Shown here piece by piece: positions 6,630-15,749 of a stretch of DNA of 23,956 nt. This stretch comes from an uncultured Eubacterium sp. GTDB taxonomy: Bacteria > Bacillota > Clostridia > Lachnospirales > Lachnospiraceae. How positions within the stretch are numbered: the first letter of the stretch is position 1; each line of letters starts with the position of its first letter. A program made the position numbers and the translations under genes. The DNA is taken from NCBI GenBank assembly GCA_910585745.1, contig CAJUFM010000047.1, positions 1 through 23,956 of the forward strand, written 5' to 3'. Below the pieces are notes generated by a model that had not been told where the DNA came from, ran no database searches, and worked only from the letters and a program-made list of their open reading frames with translations.

Positions 6630-7115
6630 TCAGATGACACTGTCGCCAATTCCCACTGCTTTCACACTCAATCCACCGGTTACCGTATCAAACTCAATGG
6701 TCCTGCCATAATTGTTCCCCACGTCTTCTGCCAGAATCGGTATTTGAAGCTCACTGAGAACTTCGTGCACAGCATCCACATTCTGTTGCCCTATATTAAG
6801 AAACTTATTCTTGGATTGATACGAAAACATCTTCGCACCACCTGCCATTTTGGCAATTATTCCAGATTTTTTAGCCCCTACCCGCAGGAGTTCTTCATAC
6901 ATATCCGGAATACAGGTATCCACAAATTTCATCCGATTGGCATTTTGAGATATTTGAGTGCTGTCCGGCATCATAACATGTGCAAGTCCACAAATCTTTG
7001 TAGTTTTATCATACAACACAACCCCCAGACAGGAACCGAGCCCAAGGGTTGATATCTTCTGTGGTGAACGGCAGAGTTTAAAGTCTGCCATTCCCACACG
7101 TATTATGTCACTCAT
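6630..7115 (-). CDS. cheD: Chemoreceptor glutamine deamidase CheD
   Basis: CheD deamidates specific glutamines on chemoreceptors. In B. subtilis it also binds CheC and tunes receptor and CheA output. The 161-residue protein has the catalytic set in place: Thr23, Cys29 (LGLGSCLGVVLYD) and His46 (GLAHVMMP). The conserved KMAGGAKMF and IGQQNVDAV segments follow, so it should be active. Its ATG overlaps the cheW stop as ATGA, giving translational coupling. In B. subtilis cheC lies between cheW and cheD; here it is missing, so CheD's usual partner must come from elsewhere, perhaps FliY or an unlinked CheC/CheX. Confidence 0.95.
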   Translation of the reverse strand: MSDIIRVGMADFKLCRSPQKISTLGLGSCLGVVLYDKTTKICGLAHVMMPDSTQISQNANRMKFVDTCIPDMYEELLRVGAKKSGIIAKMAGGAKMFSYQSKNKFLNIGQQNVDAVHEVLSELQIPILAEDVGNNYGRTIEFDTVTGGLSVKAVGIGDSVI

Positions 7116-7576
7116 ACAGTCTTTGATTCTCCCACTACGTTTTCTATATTAAGAAGAGAAATGAGATTTTCACCATTTTTACCAATGCCGGCAAGATAAG
7201 CGGCATTTTTCTCATCCAGTTTAAAGGAAGGTGTTTCTACTGTTTCCGGATTCAGGTTCACGACCTCTCTTACCTCATCCACGATCACTCCTACCAGGGA
7301 CTGATCTTCTAATTTCAGTATAATGATACGGGTGGAACCTTCATAGGAATCATTTTCAAGATCAAACCTTCTGCGAAGGCTCATGACCGGTACCACCTCG
7401 CCTCGCAGATTGATCACGCCAACGTAGTAAGGCTGAGACTTTGGAACCCTGGTGATCCTCTGCATTCTGACAATATTATCCACATATCCAATATTGATCC
7501 CGTACTGTTCATCACCAATCCGGATCACTATGTACTGGATTTCTTCTACTGCATTTTCATTCATCATTCCGTCCAT
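7112..7576 (-). CDS. cheW: Chemotaxis coupling protein CheW
   Basis: CheW is the adaptor linking chemoreceptors to CheA in the signalling array at the membrane. The 154-residue protein is one CheW domain. It contains the early strand YIVIRIGDEQYGINIGYVDN, the receptor/CheA-contact segment VINLRGEVVPVMSLRRRF (about 54-71) and VGVIVDEVREVVNL (about 94-108). ATG 7576 is chosen over two nearby in-frame ATGs because GGAGGG lies about 7 nt upstream. The cheA TAG stop runs into that ribosome site, so termination and reinitiation are close. No second domain is present, which separates it from CheV. Confidence 0.96.
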   Translation of the reverse strand: MDGMMNENAVEEIQYIVIRIGDEQYGINIGYVDNIVRMQRITRVPKSQPYYVGVINLRGEVVPVMSLRRRFDLENDSYEGSTRIIILKLEDQSLVGVIVDEVREVVNLNPETVETPSFKLDEKNAAYLAGIGKNGENLISLLNIENVVGESKTV

Positions 7577-7588
7577 TCGCTCGCCCTC

Positions 7589-9676
7589 CTAAATCAGTGT
7601 GTTTGTATCAAGGATCAATGCCACTTCACCGTCTCCGAGAATCGTCGCTCCACTGAAGAGTTTTGCATTGGTGATATGGTGTCCCATGGACTTGATCACG
7701 GTCTCCTGCTGTCCAAGAAGGTTATCCACAACCAGTCCCAGTCTCTGGTCGCCCTTCTTTACAACCACGGCAACTCCTGATTCAATATCTGCTTCCTTAT
7801 CATAATCCTCCATTTCGAGGATTTCATTCATACGGATGATTGGGATCACACTGCCTCTCAGATAGATCACTTCTTTGGACTGAACCAGTTTGATATCCTC
7901 CTGGGAAATATCTTCTATCGTATCAATGTTCCCCAGAGGAATCGCATATTTCTCCGTTCCCACTTCTACCATCAATGCCTGTATAATAGCAAGGGTCAGC
8001 GGAAGCTGGATCCTGAAGGTACTCCCCTGTCCTTTGACCGTTCCGGCCTCAATACTTCCGCCCAGGGATTCGATCTTCGTCTTCACCACATCCAGCCCCA
8101 CACCTCTGCCGGACACGTCCGAAATCTGGTCTGCCGTCGAAAAACTCGGCTGGAATAACAGATCTATGTAATCCTTATCCGTCATTGCCTCCGCCTGCTG
8201 CAGAGTGATCGTTCCTTTCTCCAGAGCCTTTCTTCTTACTTTTTCGGTGTCAATTCCACCGCCATCATCCCTGACTTCGATGGTTACATTATTTCCATCC
8301 TGATAGGCATCCAGGAAAATGGAGCCCACTTCCGGTTTTCCGAGACGGACACGTTCCTCATTACTCTCCAGTCCATGGTCTGCGGAATTCCGAAGAAGAT
8401 GCATCAAGGGATCTCCAAGTTCATCGATCACAGTACGGTCAAGCTCCGTATCTTCACCGGTCATATACAGTTCCATCTTTTTATTAAGTTTCCGGTTCAA
8501 GTCACGGATCATACGCGGAAAACGGTTTACTACGCTCTCAATCGGAACCATCCTCACCTTCATAACAGATTCATGAAGGTTTGTGGTAACACGCTCCAGA
8601 TATTCTATATTTTCATGGAAGATCTGACCGGAACCCAGCTCTGCGCCATTGTCCCCGGAAGTCACAGATACAAGGGCATTTTTCGCTATGATCAGCTCAC
8701 TCACCAGGTTCATCAGCACATCCAGCTTGTCAATATCAACACGCACAGAACGGCTTGCCACCTTGCCCTTTGCCGCCGCCTGGGGAGGCTGCTTTTTCGC
8801 AGGTTCTTTCACCTCCGGTTTTTCTTCTTTCTTTTCTTCTTTTTCCGGCTGAATATTCTGGGTAGCCACAGTATATTTGAAATCATCGATACAGACCTCG
8901 GCGATCTCGGATACATTCATAATAAGCTGTTTGATGGTCTCCTTGCTTTCCCTTGTAGCAAGGATCCAGCTAAAGTCAAGATCAAACTCCTCATCCTCAA
9001 TCTTTTCCGTATCTGGGATGGACTTGATCAGCTCTCCTTTATCTTCTACGGTCTTAAATACAAGGAATGCCCTTGCTGCTTTCAGAATACAGGACTCCTG
9101 TAAAGAAACTGTAATCCCAAAAACATTCTGCCCATCTTCCTTCGCATTTTCCATGGCATGGATCTCATACTCTGAAACCGGAATCTGTTCATATTTATTT
9201 TTTGCCGGGTTATTCTCCACAGGCTTAGCTTCCTTTTCAGCCACCGACTCATCTTTTTTCGGCTCCTCCGGCGCGCCGCCGTCAGCCCCTGTTTCCTCAG
9301 CGATCACTTCGTTCAGATCGTTGATGATATCCTCATTATCTTCCGTTCCCTCGCTCCCGGTACTGGAGATCACCTCCAGATAGGATTCCAGTGCGTCCAA
9401 TCCGCGAAACAGAATATCAACCAGCTTTTCATTTGCCTTCATATTACCATTCCGGATCTCCGAAAATACATTTTCAAGATCATGGGTAAGACGCTGCATC
9501 CTTGTATATCCCATTGTCCCGGACATTCCCTTTAATGTATGGGCGGCCCGGAAAATCTCATTGATGGTATCGTCATTTTCCGGATCCTTCTCCAGCTCCA
9601 GAATATGCTCATTCAATGACTGCAGATGCTCTTTCGTTTCATCAATAAACAACTCTAAATATTGACTGGTATCCAT
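7589..9676 (-). CDS. cheA: Chemotaxis sensor histidine kinase CheA
   Basis: CheA autophosphorylates in response to receptor state and passes phosphate to CheY and CheB. The 695-residue protein has all five CheA domains. P1 histidine phosphotransfer is about 1-110, with His46 in FRAAHTLKGM. An acidic linker and a P2 response-regulator docking region (about 175-275) follow. Next are a Lys/Glu/Pro linker and P3 dimerisation. The P4 kinase domain has the N box (HLLRNSADHGLE) and ATP-lid glycine motifs (RDDGGGID, GRGVGLDVV). A C-terminal CheW-like P5 ends the protein. ATG 9676 is preferred to the ATG at 9688: GGAGG lies 5 nt before it, while the upstream one has no ribosome site. The start overlaps the end of the cheB region by only a few bases. 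Confidence 0.97.
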   Translation of the reverse strand: MDTSQYLELFIDETKEHLQSLNEHILELEKDPENDDTINEIFRAAHTLKGMSGTMGYTRMQRLTHDLENVFSEIRNGNMKANEKLVDILFRGLDALESYLEVISSTGSEGTEDNEDIINDLNEVIAEETGADGGAPEEPKKDESVAEKEAKPVENNPAKNKYEQIPVSEYEIHAMENAKEDGQNVFGITVSLQESCILKAARAFLVFKTVEDKGELIKSIPDTEKIEDEEFDLDFSWILATRESKETIKQLIMNVSEIAEVCIDDFKYTVATQNIQPEKEEKKEEKPEVKEPAKKQPPQAAAKGKVASRSVRVDIDKLDVLMNLVSELIIAKNALVSVTSGDNGAELGSGQIFHENIEYLERVTTNLHESVMKVRMVPIESVVNRFPRMIRDLNRKLNKKMELYMTGEDTELDRTVIDELGDPLMHLLRNSADHGLESNEERVRLGKPEVGSIFLDAYQDGNNVTIEVRDDGGGIDTEKVRRKALEKGTITLQQAEAMTDKDYIDLLFQPSFSTADQISDVSGRGVGLDVVKTKIESLGGSIEAGTVKGQGSTFRIQLPLTLAIIQALMVEVGTEKYAIPLGNIDTIEDISQEDIKLVQSKEVIYLRGSVIPIIRMNEILEMEDYDKEADIESGVAVVVKKGDQRLGLVVDNLLGQQETVIKSMGHHITNAKLFSGATILGDGEVALILDTNTLI

Positions 9677-9677
9677 T

Positions 9678-10757
9678 TTATCCTCCATTCTGCTGCATAG
9701 CAGCGATCAGCAAATCAGCAACCTTCTGTAAATCAGCCACTTCATCTACAACGCCTGCTTTTACTGCTGCGCGGGGCATGCCATATACCACGCAGGATTC
9801 CTCGCTCTGCCCCACTGTGTAAACCTTTTTCCTTTGTTTTAACTGAATAAGTCCCTTCGTCCCATCGCTTCCCATACCGGTAAGTATCCCGCAAAAAACC
9901 CTCTGATAACCAGAATCCAGAAGAGATTCCAGAAAAATGTCCGCACAGGGGCGAAGCCCCCCTCTTGGCTCTTCTTTCCTGACCGCCAGACTATGTTCAT
10001 TTAGATTCTTTTGCTCGGCCCGAAGCTGATATCCCCCCTTTGCCACATATATAACACCGTTCTGCAGGGTCTCCCCATCCTTAGATTCTTTTACCTGGCA
10101 CTGACTCATCTCATTGAGACGCTCTGCCAGAGAATTAGTGAAACCTTCCGGCATATGCTGCACTACCACGATCGGGCAGCCGATATTCTTGGGAAATCTG
10201 GGGACTACTGACTGAAGCGCTTTCGGTCCTCCGGTCGAAGAAGCAATAAAAATGATCGTCCCCCTGCCACCGGAGATCCCCTGAAATCTCTGGGACCGTG
10301 GCACCGGCCTGGTTAACCGCGGTTCCGGCTGTCTCCGGGACACCGGCTCCTGATAAGATATTGGCTTAAGCCCAAAAGCACATTTGACCTTCTGCAACAG
10401 CTGATCCTTAAACTCAGATGTTGCAACCCCATCCGGTTTTTTCACAAAATCATAGGCTCCCAGCTCCAGCGCCCGCATGGTCTCTTTGGTACTCTGGCTG
10501 GCAATCGAGCTGACCACCAGAACAGGCATCGTAATACGTTTTTCATTGATATATGTCAAAAAACCGATGCCATCCATTTTGGGCATATTGATATCCAGAA
10601 GAATACAGTCATACCGTTTTCCACTTTCTAAAAATTTAACCGCAGTTGAGCCATTATCTGCTGTATCCGCAACAGTCATTCCAGGTTCTGATGTTATTAT
10701 ATCAGACATGACCCTTCTCATAAGTGCAGAGTCATCAATTATCAGAATTTTTTTCAT
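9678..10757 (-). CDS. cheB: Protein-glutamate methylesterase/glutamine deamidase CheB
   Basis: CheB removes methyl groups from chemoreceptors during adaptation and is activated by phosphate from CheA. The 359-residue protein has an N-terminal receiver domain (about 1-125, acidic pocket Asp8/Asp9, phospho-acceptor Asp55, Lys107). A basic, Pro/Arg-rich linker (about 135-165) leads to the esterase domain (about 167-355). The catalytic triad is visible: Ser174 in ASSTGG, His201 in VVQHMPEGF and Asp298 in GMGSDGT. A GGAAGGAA ribosome site lies inside the end of the previous gene, and the gap between the two genes is one base. No cheR is present in this window, so the opposing methyltransferase must be encoded elsewhere. 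Confidence 0.97.
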   Translation of the reverse strand: MKKILIIDDSALMRRVMSDIITSEPGMTVADTADNGSTAVKFLESGKRYDCILLDINMPKMDGIGFLTYINEKRITMPVLVVSSIASQSTKETMRALELGAYDFVKKPDGVATSEFKDQLLQKVKCAFGLKPISYQEPVSRRQPEPRLTRPVPRSQRFQGISGGRGTIIFIASSTGGPKALQSVVPRFPKNIGCPIVVVQHMPEGFTNSLAERLNEMSQCQVKESKDGETLQNGVIYVAKGGYQLRAEQKNLNEHSLAVRKEEPRGGLRPCADIFLESLLDSGYQRVFCGILTGMGSDGTKGLIQLKQRKKVYTVGQSEESCVVYGMPRAAVKAGVVDEVADLQKVADLLIAAMQQNGG

Positions 10758-10758
10758 C

Positions 10759-11514
10759 TTATTCCTTCCTCAATCTTCTTTTCTGCTCTTCAAAGACATA
10801 TTTTACCACTGATTCACGCTGCTCTCTCCCTATATTTTCATACTCACAACGAAGTTCCGAATGATACACCCCATTATTTATATCTAATGTTGCCACAACT
10901 TTTGCCAGACAGCAAAACCTATAGCTTCCTGCTGATGTCGTCTCAAGAGGAATATCCACCTCAATAAAAGTTCCTAACTCCACTTTCTCTTTACATTGCA
11001 TGCGCACACCGCCTCCACTGATATCCGTCAGCAGCGCTTTGTTCCAGCGGCCGGCAAGTTCACACATCTTTTTCTCGTAAAGCTTCCTCTCAAAATCCTC
11101 GATCTCCTCTGCCTCCACCAGATCATAGAGAACCTTCTCATCCTGGGAGATCTCACGGTAACGAATCTCCATCATGCATTCAAGACGGAAAAACTTTCGT
11201 CTCTGATACTTTTTGGGCAAGGAAAGAAACTCCATATGAAGTACATGCATTTTCCCCTCCCTGGTTCTTTTTCTTACCTTGGCACGGCAGCGGAACAACC
11301 CAAAAGAAGTAAAAAAACACAGATCGTATTCATCATCTAATTCAAGAGGCACAACCTTTCCCTCATAAATGGGCATGGAAACTTTAGCTTCCCGAAAGCC
11401 ATCATAATCCAGAAGCTTGCTTCCATATGTGCGATCTGACAATTTTCTCCTATAAGCACTTTTCACATGGGTGAGTTCAATTTTATCACCAATATTGATT
11501 ATCGCCTTCTGCAT
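10759..11514 (-). CDS. YcgR-like PilZ-domain protein (c-di-GMP flagellar brake)
   Basis: This is a c-di-GMP receptor expected to slow or bias the motor when the second messenger rises, as YcgR (Escherichia) or DgrA/YpfA (Bacillus) do. The 251-residue soluble protein has an N-terminal YcgR-type beta domain (about 1-100) and a PilZ domain (about 104-240). Both c-di-GMP motifs are intact: RxxxR at 106-110 (RKFFR) and DxSxxG at 164-169 (DISGGG). It lies between flhG and cheB, 31 nt after flhG and one base before cheB. It is absent from this position in the B. subtilis operon. Inclusion in the operon ties the brake to motor production. Confidence 0.9.
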   Translation of the reverse strand: MQKAIINIGDKIELTHVKSAYRRKLSDRTYGSKLLDYDGFREAKVSMPIYEGKVVPLELDDEYDLCFFTSFGLFRCRAKVRKRTREGKMHVLHMEFLSLPKKYQRRKFFRLECMMEIRYREISQDEKVLYDLVEAEEIEDFERKLYEKKMCELAGRWNKALLTDISGGGVRMQCKEKVELGTFIEVDIPLETTSAGSYRFCCLAKVVATLDINNGVYHSELRCEYENIGREQRESVVKYVFEEQKRRLRKE

Positions 11515-11545
11515 AAATTATCTCCATCCTAAATAGACTATTTCG

Positions 11546-12433
11546 TCACTTCATAAACCGCATGCGTATCACACTGGAAAATAGTTTAACAATACCGCCT
11601 TTTTCTTTCTTCTTCGTCATTACGTCTTCCAGGCATCCAGCAAGTTCTCTCACTGCCCTAGCTGAATCGGATTCTGGATCACTGATGGACACCGGCGCCT
11701 GACACATGATAGCACGCTGCATATTCTTATTGTATGGTACAGATCCAAGAAATTCTACTTCTATATCCAGAAATTTTCCAACTACTACTCCCAGCTTTTC
11801 AAAGAGTTCCGCTGCTTCTCTCTCCCCCCGTACCTGGTTTGCCACCATTTTCACCACATTTTTTTCCGGGCGGTAAGAAGCTTTTTTATTCAATGTCTTC
11901 AAGAGCGCATAAGCATCGGTGATTGATGTAGGTTCCGGTGTTGCCACCAGCAGCACCTCTTCACTTGCCGCCACAAATTCAAGTACTGTATCACTGATCC
12001 CCGCCCCTGTATCAACAATGATCACATCGGCTATCCGATCCAGCTCTCCCAGACGATGGATCATCGAAAACACCTGATCCCTTGTCAGATTCGCCAACTC
12101 ATTGATACCGGATCCTCCCGATATGAATCCAATATTTTCCGGACCGTATGTAATAATATCCTCAATACTTTTTCCCCGGTACATCAGATCCGCCAGATTA
12201 TACTTGGGACGTATCCCCAGCATGATCTCAATGTTGGCAAGACCAAAATCAGCATCAAAAACAATAACCCGCTTTCCCAATCGTCCGAGCTGGATCGCCA
12301 GATTCACAGAAAGGCTGGTCTTTCCCACACCACCTTTACCGCTTGTGACAGTGATCACCTTAGCAGTCCGCTCGTAGTCGGCTTCAAAGTCTTGTTTTTT
12401 GATAATGTTTCTCAACCGTTCTGCCTGGTCCAC
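11546..12433 (-). CDS. flhG: MinD-like ATPase FlhG (YlxH/FleN)
   Basis: FlhG is a ParA/MinD-family ATPase that limits or positions flagella and stimulates the FlhF GTPase. The 295-residue protein begins with the FlhF-activating DQAxxLR motif (residues 2-8). A deviant Walker A (SGKGGVGKTS, 31-40, signature Lys33 and Lys38) follows, then FDADFGLANI and IIVDTGAGISD, and a short amphipathic C-terminal segment (IVKLFSSVIRMRF) likely to touch the membrane. Translation starts at GTG 12433, not ATG. GGAGGT lies 8 nt upstream inside flhF, and the flhF stop and this start share a base (TAGTG). That placement, and the N-terminal activator motif, decide the start. Confidence 0.95.
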   Translation of the reverse strand: MDQAERLRNIIKKQDFEADYERTAKVITVTSGKGGVGKTSLSVNLAIQLGRLGKRVIVFDADFGLANIEIMLGIRPKYNLADLMYRGKSIEDIITYGPENIGFISGGSGINELANLTRDQVFSMIHRLGELDRIADVIIVDTGAGISDTVLEFVAASEEVLLVATPEPTSITDAYALLKTLNKKASYRPEKNVVKMVANQVRGEREAAELFEKLGVVVGKFLDIEVEFLGSVPYNKNMQRAIMCQAPVSISDPESDSARAVRELAGCLEDVMTKKKEKGGIVKLFSSVIRMRFMK

Positions 12434-13695
12434 TACGACTTACCTCCTAACAGTTTTTTTGCGATCTTCTGTGCATCTACCTTTCCAATATCATCCGGTA
12501 CGTTCTGTCCCCATGTGACATAGGAAAGCGGCCGGTTTGTATATGTCCTCATATTCAACATCACTCCCGCCGATGTGGTTTCGTCCAGTTTCGTAAAAAT
12601 CAGACTGTAATCCGTAAAATCCGAATATACATCTGCAATATTTTTCAGATCGCTGTACTTCGCCCCTGCATTCAGCACCAGATAAACCTCCCGTCTGGAA
12701 ATGGGGATCTGCTCCATCAGCTTCTTTATGTTTTCCATCTGTTCCCGGTTTTTATGGGAACACCCTGCCGTATCAATAAAACAAATATCATATTGATCCA
12801 GTTCTTCCTGCATCTCACCCAGATCTTCAGGGCTGTAAACAACCTTAATGGGAACGCCAAGAATATTCGCATAGGTCTTTAGCTGCTCCACCGCAGCGAT
12901 CCGGAAAGTATCTGCTGTGACAAGGGCAATATTTTTTTTCTGGTCTAATTTCATCCTGGATGCGATCTTAGCAATAGTAGTGGTTTTTCCTACACCTGTA
13001 GAACCAAGAAAGAAAACATATTTGGTCTCTCCCTCTTCCATTTCCACTTCCTTATCCAGCACATAGGGCTGGCCTGCCATCAGTATGATCTTCTGATAGA
13101 TTGCCGCCAGAATCTGATCCAGCGCAGCATCTTCTGGCAGAGAACGATCCACTTCGTCGATCAGCATCTCCGCAATGGACATCTCTACTTCATTCTGGAT
13201 CATCTGTTTAAAGATCAGTTCTTTACAGGCCTTCGCCTTACTGACCTCTTTACTTTCCTTTTCTGCCTGTATCTCTTTCGGATCCGGTTCGCTGTCCATC
13301 ACTTCTTCTACCGTGTTCGTCTTCTCTTCCTGCAATTTGTCAAGCATCTGTTTTTCCAGCATCTTCCGAAGACTGTCCAGTTTCTCCTCGATCGTCGCTA
13401 CATTCTTATCCTCATCCTCGACAGCCACAATATCCGGCACGAACTTTGGAGCAGACAATTCCAATGCCACACCATCCCTTTTTTCATCCGTACCCGAACT
13501 CTTGTTCTCCGTATCATATACAATATTTTCATCCAGTGCAGCAGTCACTTCCACCTTGGTTTTTATGAAAAATCTGGCAAATCCCCGGGGATGTACTTTT
13601 TTTATATTCATTACGATGGCATTGCTCCCCAGTTCTCTTTTTGCCATTTCTATTGCCTCTGTCTCTGTTTTCGCCAAAAATTTTTTAATGATCAT
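12433..13695 (-). CDS. flhF: Flagellar SRP-type GTPase FlhF
   Basis: FlhF is an SRP-type GTPase that recruits early flagellar components and sets flagellar position. The 420-residue protein has an N-terminal basic B domain (about 1-60), an acidic variable region (about 60-155), the N helical bundle (about 155-220) and the G domain. Visible motifs are P-loop GSTGVGKT (231-238), ADTFR (262-265), DTAG (308-311), TKLD (368-371) and the closing loop with GQNVPDDI. The residue after DTAG is Cys312, where SRP GTPases normally have Arg (codon TGT at 12760-12762). The start overlaps the flhA stop as ATGA. FlhG, its regulator, follows with a shared base, so the pair should be made in step. Confidence 0.96.
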   Translation of the reverse strand: MIIKKFLAKTETEAIEMAKRELGSNAIVMNIKKVHPRGFARFFIKTKVEVTAALDENIVYDTENKSSGTDEKRDGVALELSAPKFVPDIVAVEDEDKNVATIEEKLDSLRKMLEKQMLDKLQEEKTNTVEEVMDSEPDPKEIQAEKESKEVSKAKACKELIFKQMIQNEVEMSIAEMLIDEVDRSLPEDAALDQILAAIYQKIILMAGQPYVLDKEVEMEEGETKYVFFLGSTGVGKTTTIAKIASRMKLDQKKNIALVTADTFRIAAVEQLKTYANILGVPIKVVYSPEDLGEMQEELDQYDICFIDTAGCSHKNREQMENIKKLMEQIPISRREVYLVLNAGAKYSDLKNIADVYSDFTDYSLIFTKLDETTSAGVMLNMRTYTNRPLSYVTWGQNVPDDIGKVDAQKIAKKLLGGKS

Positions 13696-15728
13696 TCGGT
13701 AGTCACCATCCCTACTGACTGAAGCTCAACATCTGAGTCAATCTCATTATATGATAATACATGTAAATTCTTAAACTGTTCCATCGTAAGATGCTTAAAA
13801 TACATTCTCACGATCGGAGAGGTAATGATAATCGGCGTTTTGCCCAGTTCCTCCAGCTTGGTACTCTCTTCCCTGAGCGCCTCCATGACCTGCGACGAGT
13901 AATCCGGATCCAGGGCAAGATATGATCCCTGCTCGGATTGTTTGACAGAATTCATGATCTCCTGCTCCACTTTCGGATCCAGCGTGATCACGCTGGTGGC
14001 CTCGCTGCGGGTAAAGTATTTATTGGAAATCGCCCGCTTCAGATTCTGTCTCACGTATTCCGTGAGAATATCTGTATCGTGGGTCGTCGGCGCATAATCC
14101 GCCAATGTTTCAAAAATCGTGATCAAGTCACGGATGGAAATACCCTCAAATAACAAATTCTGCAATACCTTCTGAATCTCTCCCACGCTGAGCATCTTAG
14201 GCACCAGTTCAGATACAAGAGTTTCATTCGCCTCTTTCACATTGTCAATAAGATTCTGTACATCCTGTCTGGTAAGAAGCTCATGAAGATTGCCACGGAT
14301 GATCTCCATCAGATGGGTCGCTATAATGGAAGGCGGATCCACCACTGTATACCCCAGGGATTCCGCACGCTCTCTCTGACCTTCCGTGATCCAGATCGCT
14401 GGGAGATGGAAAGATGGCTCAAAGGTCGGAATACCCGTCAGTTCCTCTTCTACAAAACCAGGATTCATCGCCATATAATGGTCAAATAAGATCTCACCCT
14501 CACTAACCGGGATTCCTTTGATCTTGATCACATACTGATTCGGATTCAGCTGAATATTATCACGGAGACGGATCATCGGAACAACACACCCCAGTTCCAG
14601 AGCAATCTGCCGTCGTATCATAACGACACGGTCCAGCAAGTCACCCCCCTGGTTCACATCCGCAAGGGGAATGATACCATATCCAAACTCCAGCTCGATG
14701 GAGTCTACTTTCAACAGTGAAGTGACATTCTCCGGTCTTCGGATCTCCTCTGCGGAATCTTCTTCCTCGCTGATCTGGGCATCTGTCTCCTCCATCTCCA
14801 GTTCGTTGGTCATAATTCGGGAGGTAATGATAAAAAAGATACCATAACCACTAAAGATCAGTATGTTCATCGGAGTAAACACACCTAGCCCGATCAGGGC
14901 GCATCCAACGATCATCAAGACCTTCGGTGTACCAAGAAGCTGCCTTTGCAGAAGACCGCCAACATCTGCATCCTTGGAACCTTTCGTCACAAGAACACCA
15001 GTAGCCAGAGAAATCATAAGAGACGGGATCTGGCTGGTAAGTCCATCACCGATGGTCAGTATGGAATAGGTCTGCAGTGCTGCCGGGGCCTCCATGCCGT
15101 TCATCACAATCCCCAGGATCAGACCACCGACAAAGTTTATCACAGTGATCAGAAGTCCTGCTGTCGCATCTCCTTTAACATACTTGGTAGCACCATCCAT
15201 GGAACCAAAAAATGCAGCCTCCGACTGTATCTTCTCTCTTCGTTCCTTTGCTTCTTCATCGGTGATCGCTCCGGTATTCAGATCGGCATCGATGGCCATC
15301 TGCTTACCAGGCATAGCATCCAGCGTAAACCTCGCAGTAACTTCCGACACACGCTCAGAACCTTTATTGATTACCATAAGCTGAACGATGATCAGTATGA
15401 TGAACACAACTCCACCGACTACAAGATTACCGCCGCCAACAAAATTACCAAAAGTATTTACTACGTTTCCCGCCTCACCGTTCAGAAGGATATTTCTCGT
15501 CGAACTTACATTCAGCGAAAGACGGAACAGCGTCGTCAAAAGCAAAAGGGTCGGGAAGGTTGACATATCCAGAGGTTCTTTGGCAAACAGCGCACTAAAA
15601 AGAACGATCATGGATACTGCAATATTCATTGTGAATAAAATATCCAATAAAACCAGCGGAACCGGAATGATCAGGCATAAGATAGGTACCAAAACAAAAC
15701 ATCCCAATATAATATCCACCTTTTTCAT
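13692..15728 (-). CDS. flhA: Flagellar type III export gate protein FlhA
   Basis: FlhA forms the nonameric ring of the flagellar export gate and docks chaperone-substrate complexes. The 678-residue protein has the expected N-terminal multispanning membrane half (about 1-310, starting near residue 5). It includes the FHIPEP family signature ARFTLDAMPGKQMAIDADL at about 132-150. An acidic linker (about 310-335, EEEDSAEEIRR) leads to the cytosolic C-terminal domain (about 340-678). Length is usual. GGAGGTGG lies 7 nt before the ATG. It follows flhB after 21 nt and overlaps flhF by 4 nt. Confidence 0.98.
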   Translation of the reverse strand: MKKVDIILGCFVLVPILCLIIPVPLVLLDILFTMNIAVSMIVLFSALFAKEPLDMSTFPTLLLLTTLFRLSLNVSSTRNILLNGEAGNVVNTFGNFVGGGNLVVGGVVFIILIIVQLMVINKGSERVSEVTARFTLDAMPGKQMAIDADLNTGAITDEEAKERREKIQSEAAFFGSMDGATKYVKGDATAGLLITVINFVGGLILGIVMNGMEAPAALQTYSILTIGDGLTSQIPSLMISLATGVLVTKGSKDADVGGLLQRQLLGTPKVLMIVGCALIGLGVFTPMNILIFSGYGIFFIITSRIMTNELEMEETDAQISEEEDSAEEIRRPENVTSLLKVDSIELEFGYGIIPLADVNQGGDLLDRVVMIRRQIALELGCVVPMIRLRDNIQLNPNQYVIKIKGIPVSEGEILFDHYMAMNPGFVEEELTGIPTFEPSFHLPAIWITEGQRERAESLGYTVVDPPSIIATHLMEIIRGNLHELLTRQDVQNLIDNVKEANETLVSELVPKMLSVGEIQKVLQNLLFEGISIRDLITIFETLADYAPTTHDTDILTEYVRQNLKRAISNKYFTRSEATSVITLDPKVEQEIMNSVKQSEQGSYLALDPDYSSQVMEALREESTKLEELGKTPIIITSPIVRMYFKHLTMEQFKNLHVLSYNEIDSDVELQSVGMVTTE

Positions 15729-15749
15729 ATCCGTTCCACCTCCAAACTG

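Noticed and set aside
8375..9103. Long plus-strand open frame opposite cheA (242 codons)
   Set aside because: It lies wholly antisense to a clear CheA kinase, has no recognisable domain, and its composition is that of a reverse-frame shadow. The same applies to other plus-strand frames, such as 421-1047 opposite tsf.
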